Source: Streptomyces sp. NBC_01454
Lineage (GTDB): Bacteria > Actinomycetota > Actinomycetes > Streptomycetales > Streptomycetaceae
Assembly (NCBI RefSeq): GCF_036227565.1
Contig: NZ_CP109460.1
Span: 4,836,001-4,900,000 of the forward strand
DNA: 64,000 nucleotides
Reading direction: 5' to 3'
The notes below the pieces were generated by a model that saw only the letters and a program-made list of their open reading frames with translations, was not told the origin of the DNA and made no database searches. The position numbers and the translations under genes were made by a program. Each line of letters starts with the position of its first letter. Within the stretch, counting starts at the first letter, position 1. Positions 59,220-64,000 of the stretch are shown in pieces.

Positions 59220-59942
59220 ATGGGCGTGCGGCTCATGGTGGTCGACGATCATCGTCTGCTCGCGGAGGCGCTCGCCTCGGCGTTGAAGCTGCGCGGGCAC
59301 CGCGTTCTGGCGGCGGCCGCGCCGAGTGCGGGGGCCGCGGAGCTGGTGGTGAGCCGGGCGCCCGAGGTGTGTCTGCTGGGCACTGCCGCGCCGGCCCAGC
59401 CGGGGGCCTTCGACCCGGTCGTACGGATCAAGAAGGAGCGGCCGCAGGTCGCGGTGGTGGTGCTGGGGCCGGTCCCCAGCCCGCGCGGGATCGCCGCCGC
59501 TTTCGCGGCCGGGGCCTCGGGGTACGTCCGCAACGATGAGCGGATCGAGGGCGTGGAACGCGCCATGATGAAGGCGCGGGCGGGGGAGTCGGCGGTGTCG
59601 CCGCAGCTGTTGCAGCAGGCCTTCGAGGAGTTGCTGCACCCGGCCGCGCAGCCCGACGACGAGGGCGCGCGGCTGCTGGAGCTGCTCACCCCGCGCGAGG
59701 TCGAGGTGCTGATGCGGGTGGCGGAAGGCGAGGACACCCGGCTGATCGCGGCGGGGATGGATATTGCGCCGAGTACGGCGCGTACGCATGTCCAGCGGGT
59801 GTTGATGAAGCTGGAGGTGGGCTCCCGGCTGGAGGCCGCCGCACTGGCGGCGCGTACCGGGCTGCTGGACCGGGCGGCGGGCGGCCGGGCCGTGCGCGCC
59901 GCGGCGGCGGAACCGGGAGATCCGGTGCCGCCGCCGCAGTGA
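59220..59942 (+). CDS. NarL/LuxR-type regulator with aspartate-less receiver
   Basis: The 240-residue protein has an N-terminal receiver-like domain (MVVDDHRLLAEALASALKLRG...) and a C-terminal LuxR helix-turn-helix (LTPREVEVLMRVAEGEDTRLIAAGMDIAPSTARTHVQRVLMKLEVGSR). The phospho-acceptor Asp is absent: the usual PDVVLLD reads PEVCLLG. The conserved Thr and Lys positions are also changed (VVVLGP, GYVRND). It is therefore likely controlled by ligand, partner or level rather than phosphorylation. No kinase gene is adjacent. ATG 59220 after GGGAGGG. Confidence 0.85.
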   Translation: MGVRLMVVDDHRLLAEALASALKLRGHRVLAAAAPSAGAAELVVSRAPEVCLLGTAAPAQPGAFDPVVRIKKERPQVAVVVLGPVPSPRGIAAAFAAGASGYVRNDERIEGVERAMMKARAGESAVSPQLLQQAFEELLHPAAQPDDEGARLLELLTPREVEVLMRVAEGEDTRLIAAGMDIAPSTARTHVQRVLMKLEVGSRLEAAALAARTGLLDRAAGGRAVRAAAAEPGDPVPPPQ

Positions 59943-59984
59943 CCGCCGCCGCAGTGACCGCCGCCGTGGTGGCCGGCGCCGTGC

Positions 59985-60293
59985 TCAGCCCTCCGCGGGA
60001 CCGTCCTCGGCGGCGGCCCGCAGTTCGTCGGCCGTCGGCGGGACGGCCGGCCGCAGCTTCAGCCAGACCAGGAAGAACAGCCCGAGCGCGAGCATGCCCA
60101 CGCCCGTCCACAGGTTGATGTTGATGTCCTGTGCCTTCCTGAGGTCCGCGTCCGAGGCGGTCAGCCCGGCGATGGTGACGATCACGCCGTAGACGACGAA
60201 CAGGCCGCCGATGATGCGCCGGACGTCGAAGAGCCGCGCGGCGGTCGCCGATTCGCGCTCCAGCTCCTCGACCTCGTGCTGGTAGTCACTCAT
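59985..60293 (-). CDS. Small two-helix membrane protein linked to a sodium/solute symporter
   Basis: The 102-residue protein has a hydrophilic N-terminus (MSDYQHEVEELERESATAARLFDVR), helix 1 (28-48, GGLFVVYGVIVTIAG), a short loop with a conserved-looking Asp-Ile-Asn-Ile-Asn-Leu-Trp-Gly, helix 2 (62-82) and a charged tail. It starts 30 bp after the symporter stop in the same direction, so it is probably co-transcribed. I know homologues next to galactose symporters in streptomycetes, but no function; a small accessory subunit is possible. Confidence 0.72.
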   Translation of the reverse strand: MSDYQHEVEELERESATAARLFDVRRIIGGLFVVYGVIVTIAGLTASDADLRKAQDININLWTGVGMLALGLFFLVWLKLRPAVPPTADELRAAAEDGPAEG

Positions 60294-60323
60294 GGTGCGT
60301 CAACTCCGCTGGTTCGGACGGGT

Positions 60324-62003
60324 TCAGAAGGAGAACGGGATGTAGCAGACGGCGGCCAGGACGATCGCGCCCCAGCCCAGCAGCGCCGGCTTGCGGTACC
60401 AGGCGTCGTCGCCCTCGGCCGGCAGCTCTTCCATGCCGGGTGAGCGGGTGCCGTAGACCAGGCCGGCGAGGGAGGCGGCGGGCTTGGGCCGGGTGACCAG
60501 GGTGACCACGAACATCACGACCGCGCCGACGACGAAGGCGACGATCGCGGAGACGAAGTTGGCGCCCTGGTCGGAGGGGATCGAGATGATGCCCTGCTTG
60601 TAGAACCAGAAGTAGTTGACCATCGCGGCCACGGTTCCGGAGAGCAGCCCCCAGAAGCCGGCCGCGGCGCTGGTCCGCTTCCAGAACATGCCGATGATGA
60701 AGACGACGAACAGCGGCACGTTGAAGAAGGAGAAGAGCGTCTGTAGGTAGTTCATGATGTTGCTGAAGGACGAGGCGATGAAGGCGGTGCCCATGCCGAT
60801 CAGCACGCCGACGGCGGTGACCACCCGCCCGGTCGCCAGGTAGTAGCGGTCCTCGCGGCCCTTCTTGAGGTACGCGGCCCAGATGTCGTTGGTGAAGACC
60901 GTGTTGAACGACGAGACGTTGGCGGCCATACCGGCCATGAAGGCGGCGAGCAGACCGGTCACGGCGATGCCGAGCACGCCGTTGGGCAGCAGGTCCCGCA
61001 TCAGCACCGGGATCGCGTCGTTGTACTGCAGCCCGCCCTTCGAGGGGTCGGTCTTGCCCAGCGTCGGCTCCATGACCAGCGCGATCAGGCCGGGAACGAC
61101 CACCACCAGCGGGATGAAGATCTTGGGGAAGGCGGCGATCAGCGGGGTGCGCTTGGCGGCGGAGAGGTTCTTCGCGGACAGCGCGCGCTGGACCTCGGCG
61201 AAGTTGGTGGTCCAGTAGCCGAAGCTCATCACGAAGCCCAGGCCCAGGACGAGGGTGAGCCAGTTGGCGCCGAGCGGGTTGGACTCGCCGATGCCGGTGC
61301 CCTTCCAGGCGGTCAGGAAGGCGTCACCGTGCGAGGAGGTGAGCGAGTGGGTCAGCCCGTCCCAGCCGCCGACGCGCTTGAGGCCGACGACGGTCAGCGG
61401 GATCAGTGCGGCCAGGATGACGAAGAACTGGAGCACCTCGTTGTAGATCGCCGAGGACAGACCGCCGATGGTGATGTACACGAGGACGAACAGCCCGGCG
61501 ATCACGATCGCGAGCCACTGCGGCCAGCCGAGCAGCGCCTGCAGCACGATCGCCATGGCGTAGAGGTTGACGCCCGCGATCAGGACCGAGGAGACCGCGA
61601 AGATCACCGACGACAGCAGGTGTGAGGACGGGCCGAAGCGGTGCAGCAGGAACTCCGGCACCGAGCGGACCTTGGAGCCGTAGTAGAACGGCATCATCAC
61701 CAGGCCGAGGAAGACCATCGCCGGGATGGCGCCGATCCAGTACCAGTGGACGGTGTAGGCCCCGTACTGCGCGCCGTTGGCGGCCATACCGAGGATCTCG
61801 GTGGCGCCGAGGTTGGCGGCGACGAAGGCGAGGCCGGTGACCCAGGCAGGCAGTGACCGCCCGGAGAGGAAGAAGTCCAGGCTCGTCTTCACACTGCGCC
61901 TGGCGGCGAATCCGATGCCGAGGACGACGGCGAAGTAGATGGCCAGGATGGTGTAGTCGAGCCCGTTGGTGGGGAGCCGTAGCCCTTCGGCCAGCGTGAT
62001 CAT
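60324..62003 (-). CDS. Sodium:solute symporter (SSS family), probable sugar/galactose transporter
   Basis: The 559-residue transporter has about 14 helices and the SSS signature region GWPQWLAIVIAGLFVLVYITIGGLSSAIYNEVLQFFVILAALIPL; also SGRSLPAWVTGLAFVAANLGATEILG, where sodium-coordinating small residues lie. The SGLT-like length and the divergent galT-galE operon suggest galactose uptake, as for the S. coelicolor gene beside galT. This substrate assignment is inference. ATG 62003. Confidence 0.86.
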   Translation of the reverse strand: MITLAEGLRLPTNGLDYTILAIYFAVVLGIGFAARRSVKTSLDFFLSGRSLPAWVTGLAFVAANLGATEILGMAANGAQYGAYTVHWYWIGAIPAMVFLGLVMMPFYYGSKVRSVPEFLLHRFGPSSHLLSSVIFAVSSVLIAGVNLYAMAIVLQALLGWPQWLAIVIAGLFVLVYITIGGLSSAIYNEVLQFFVILAALIPLTVVGLKRVGGWDGLTHSLTSSHGDAFLTAWKGTGIGESNPLGANWLTLVLGLGFVMSFGYWTTNFAEVQRALSAKNLSAAKRTPLIAAFPKIFIPLVVVVPGLIALVMEPTLGKTDPSKGGLQYNDAIPVLMRDLLPNGVLGIAVTGLLAAFMAGMAANVSSFNTVFTNDIWAAYLKKGREDRYYLATGRVVTAVGVLIGMGTAFIASSFSNIMNYLQTLFSFFNVPLFVVFIIGMFWKRTSAAAGFWGLLSGTVAAMVNYFWFYKQGIISIPSDQGANFVSAIVAFVVGAVVMFVVTLVTRPKPAASLAGLVYGTRSPGMEELPAEGDDAWYRKPALLGWGAIVLAAVCYIPFSF

Positions 62004-62103
62004 GAGGGCACTCTTTTCGGGGGTCCGGGGGGCATCCCCCAGGAGACAGAGCGGTGTGCGCGAGCTGAACGCACAAAAAGCTACGCTCGGTCCTTGAGAA
62101 ACT

Positions 62104-62117
62104 GAACACTTATGTTC
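62104..62117. promoter_or_regulatory. Inverted repeat GAACA-N4-TGTTC near the symporter promoter
   Basis: A 5+5 bp dyad in an AT-rich run lies about 100 bp upstream of the symporter start and 136 bp upstream of galT, in the divergent control region. It is a candidate operator. Confidence 0.45.
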
Positions 62118-62200
62118 GTTTCAGTTGTTGATTCGTGATCGGGATAGACGGTTTGTCGGGAATGTCCGTCCCGGCGGCCGACGTTGACGCTGCTGTTTAG

Positions 62201-62230
62201 TTGTGCTTCATTGTGTTTGTTTGTGTTTGG
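62201..62230 (+). promoter_or_regulatory. Three tandem decamers upstream of galT
   Basis: Three contiguous 10-bp direct repeats of TTGTG(C/T)TT(C/G)N (62201, 62211, 62221) occupy the leader of galT and end 22 bp before its GTG. One-helical-turn spacing and a T-rich motif fit a DeoR-type galactose regulator such as the one reported for Streptomyces gal operons. The regulator gene is outside the window. Confidence 0.6.
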
Positions 62231-62252
62231 TCGGAGTGGCTGAGGAGCTCCC

Positions 62253-63317
62253 GTGAAGAAGACGACGACCCGGCTCGCGGACGGCCGGGAGCTCATCTAC
62301 TACGACCTGCGCGACGACGCCGTACGCGACGAGCCGGACCCCCGCCCCCTCGACCCCGTCGCCACCGCCGCCGAGATCCGCCACGACCGCCTGCTCGGTG
62401 ACCGGGTCGCCATCGCCTCGCACCGGCAGGCCCGCACCTACCACCCGCCGGCCGACGAGTGCCCGCTGTGCCCCTCCCGCGAGGGCCGGCACTCCGAGAT
62501 CCCCGCCCCGGACTACGACGTCGCCGTCTTCGAGAACCGCTTCCCCTCGCTCGCCGGCGACCGCGGCCGCTGCGAGGTGGTCTGCTTCACCTCCGACCAC
62601 GACGCCTCCTTCGCCGACCTCACCGACGCGCAGGCCGCCCTGGTCCTGGAGGCCTGGACCGACCGCACCGCCGAACTGTCCCAACTCCCGGGCGTGGAAC
62701 AGGTCTTCTGCTTCGAGAACCGCGGCGCGGAGATCGGGGTGACCCTCGGCCATCCGCACGGCCAGATCTACGCCTATCCCTTCGTCACCCCGCGTACCGA
62801 GCGCATGCTCAGCTCACTCGCGGAACACCGCACGGCCACCGGCGGGGGCAACCTCTTCGACGAGGTGATCGGGGAGGAGCTGGCCGACGGCCGCCGTATC
62901 GTCCTGGACGGTGAGCACTGGGTGGCCTTCGTGCCCTACGCCGCCCACTGGCCCTACGAGGTGCACCTCTACCCCAAGCGGCGGGTCCCCGACCTGCTCG
63001 CCCTCGACGAAGAGGCGCGCACCGAATTCCCACAGGTTTACCTGGAAGTCTTGCGGCGGTTCGACCGGATCTTCGGCGAAGGGGACGGCCAGGGGGAGCG
63101 CACCGCCCGCACGCCGTACATCGCCGCCTGGCACCAGGCCCCGCTGCGCGCCGAGCACCGCGGCGATTTCGCACTCCACCTCGAGCTTTTCACCATTCGC
63201 CGCACTTCCGGCAAGCTGAAGTTTCTCGCGGGTTCCGAATCCGGCATGAACGTGTTCATCAATGACGTGCCGCCGGAGGCCGCGGCCGAGCGACTGCGAG
63301 AGGTAGCGAGCAAGTGA
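62253..63317 (+). CDS. galT: Galactose-1-phosphate uridylyltransferase
   Basis: The 354-residue Leloir-pathway enzyme exchanges UMP between UDP-glucose and galactose-1-phosphate via a uridylyl-His intermediate. The active-site motif [12 protein letters not shown] is intact, and the zinc-binding [13 protein letters not shown] is present. VNVF...-like C-terminal [12 protein letters not shown] completes it. GTG start at 62253 with GAGGAG upstream. The stop overlaps galE (GTGA). galU at 9 kb supplies the UDP-glucose. Confidence 0.92.
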   Translation: MKKTTTRLADGRELIYYDLRDDAVRDEPDPRPLDPVATAAEIRHDRLLGDRVAIASHRQARTYHPPADECPLCPSREGRHSEIPAPDYDVAVFENRFPSLAGDRGRCEVVCFTSDHDASFADLTDAQAALVLEAWTDRTAELSQLPGVEQVFCFENRGAEIGVTLGHPHGQIYAYPFVTPRTERMLSSLAEHRTATGGGNLFDEVIGEELADGRRIVLDGEHWVAFVPYAAHWPYEVHLYPKRRVPDLLALDEEARTEFPQVYLEVLRRFDRIFGEGDGQGERTARTPYIAAWHQAPLRAEHRGDFALHLELFTIRRTSGKLKFLAGSESGMNVFINDVPPEAAAERLREVASK

Positions 63318-64000
63318 GCAAGAAGTACCTGGTCACGGGCGGTGCCGGATACGTCGGCAGCGTCGTCGCGGCGCATCTGATGCAGGCCGGCCACGAGGTC
63401 ACCGTGCTGGACGACCTGTCCACCGGCCACCGCGAGGGCATCCCCGCCGGAGCCCGCTTCGTCGAGGGCCGCATCCAGGACGCGGCGAAGTGGCTCGACC
63501 GCTCCTACGACGCGGTGCTGCACTTCGCCGCCTTCTCCCAGGTCGGCGAGTCCGTGGCCGACCCCGAGAAGTACTGGCGCAACAACGTCGGCGGCACCAT
63601 GGACCTGCTCGCCGCCATGCGCGACGCCGGGGTCCGCACCCTCGTCTTCTCCTCCACGGCGGCCACCTACGGCGAGCCGAAGTCCACCCCGCTCACCGAG
63701 TCCGCCGAGACCGCGCCCACCAGCCCCTACGGCGCCAGCAAGCTCGCCGTCGACCACATGATCAGCGGTGAGGCCGCCGCCCACGGCCTGGCGGCCGTCT
63801 CGCTGCGCTACTTCAACGTCGCCGGCGCCTACGGCAGCTGCGGCGAGCGCCACGACCCCGAGTCGCACCTCATCCCGCTCGTCCTCCAGGTCGCCCAGGG
63901 CAAGCGCGAGGCGATCTCCGTCTACGGCGAGGACTACCCCACCCCCGACGGCACCTGCGTACGCGACTACATCCACGTCGCCGACCTCGCCGAGGCCCAC
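63314..64000 (+). CDS. galE: UDP-glucose 4-epimerase, 3' end beyond window
   Basis: The 229 visible residues of this extended-SDR epimerase include the NAD loop [37 protein letters not shown], the catalytic Ser in FSSTAATYG and YGASK (Tyr-x-x-x-Lys), and [12 protein letters not shown]. It interconverts UDP-galactose and UDP-glucose in the Leloir pathway. The 3' third is outside the window; galK normally follows in streptomycetes. GTG start. Confidence 0.92.
   Translation, partial: MSKKYLVTGGAGYVGSVVAAHLMQAGHEVTVLDDLSTGHREGIPAGARFVEGRIQDAAKWLDRSYDAVLHFAAFSQVGESVADPEKYWRNNVGGTMDLLAAMRDAGVRTLVFSSTAATYGEPKSTPLTESAETAPTSPYGASKLAVDHMISGEAAAHGLAAVSLRYFNVAGAYGSCGERHDPESHLIPLVLQVAQGKREAISVYGEDYPTPDGTCVRDYIHVADLAEAH

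Overview
The window is about 72-75% G+C by eye, with codons ending in G or C nearly throughout, GTG/TTG starts and many ATGA or GTGA gene overlaps. It carries Actinobacteria-specific families: SepX/GlpR, mycothiol-type DinB enzymes, Rpf, actinobacterial protein O-mannosyltransferase and Scr1-like XRE regulators. I read it as a chromosomal (core) segment of a Streptomyces. From memory the gene order follows the S. coelicolor core around galE/galT through ispE-ksgA-rpfB to galU-moeA-mscL, with accessory insertions. No phage, IS element, CRISPR array or complete biosynthetic cluster was seen.

Layout. 0-5.4 kb (- strand): end of mscL, a small proline-rich membrane protein, mtnP, fmdB, an MFS exporter and a CvrA-type K+/H+ antiporter that appears to start at CTG. 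5.5-8.3 kb: a secreted or membrane-anchored penicillin-acylase-family Ntn hydrolase. 8.4-14.2 kb: fau (-) divergent from galU-moeA-moaC-mog-GNAT-sepX; the moeA/sepX synteny corresponds to the actinobacterial Glp/GlpR cell-division pair. 14.27 kb: tRNA-Ala(CGC), followed by a relic two-component system. 15.2-23.7 kb: accessory regulators and enzymes (TetR, M23 peptidase, UGT-type glycosyltransferase, TipA-like MerR, GntR with a two-gene ABC transporter, GNAT, exonuclease III, MerR). 23.97-27.35 kb: a translationally coupled Baeyer-Villiger monooxygenase, alpha/beta hydrolase and SDR operon behind a perfect 8+8 bp dyad, divergent from MerR. 27.9-31.3 kb: tricorn protease. 31.5-34.4 kb: TetR-MMPL pair behind two related palindromes. 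34.8-37.5 kb: an ECF-type Ni/Co importer (cbiMN fusion, cbiQ, cbiO) behind a sequence matching the nickel regulator Nur box. 37.6-38.8 kb: a serine beta-lactamase-like esterase.

38.8-39.2 kb is gene-free and forms a roughly 410-bp palindrome with three serial hairpins between convergent genes. 39.3-44.3 kb (-): EamA transporter, YbaK deacylase, a penicillin-binding protein and Pmt. 44.4-50.1 kb (+): rsmI, a zinc-ribbon protein, tatD, rpfB, rsmA(ksgA), ispE. 50.3-55.3 kb is a decaying accessory stretch: small proteins, a mycothiol-dependent isomerase-like enzyme, a start-less XRE remnant, a frameshifted small gene, a hydrolase, a VOC protein and a frameshifted membrane protein. 55.4-64 kb: an Uup-type ABC-F ATPase, a proline/glycine-rich membrane protein, a 0.95-kb gene-poor stretch, a LuxR-type regulator whose receiver lacks the phosphorylatable Asp, a Na+/solute symporter, and the galactose genes galT-galE (cut by the window edge) behind three tandem decamers that look like a regulator site.

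The core genes serve isoprenoid precursor synthesis, rRNA methylation, cell-wall remodelling, glycosylation, nucleotide-sugar supply and molybdopterin synthesis. The most interesting signals are the palindromic hairpin array, the Nur-box nickel importer, the dyad-controlled oxidation operon and the clusters of freshly broken genes.
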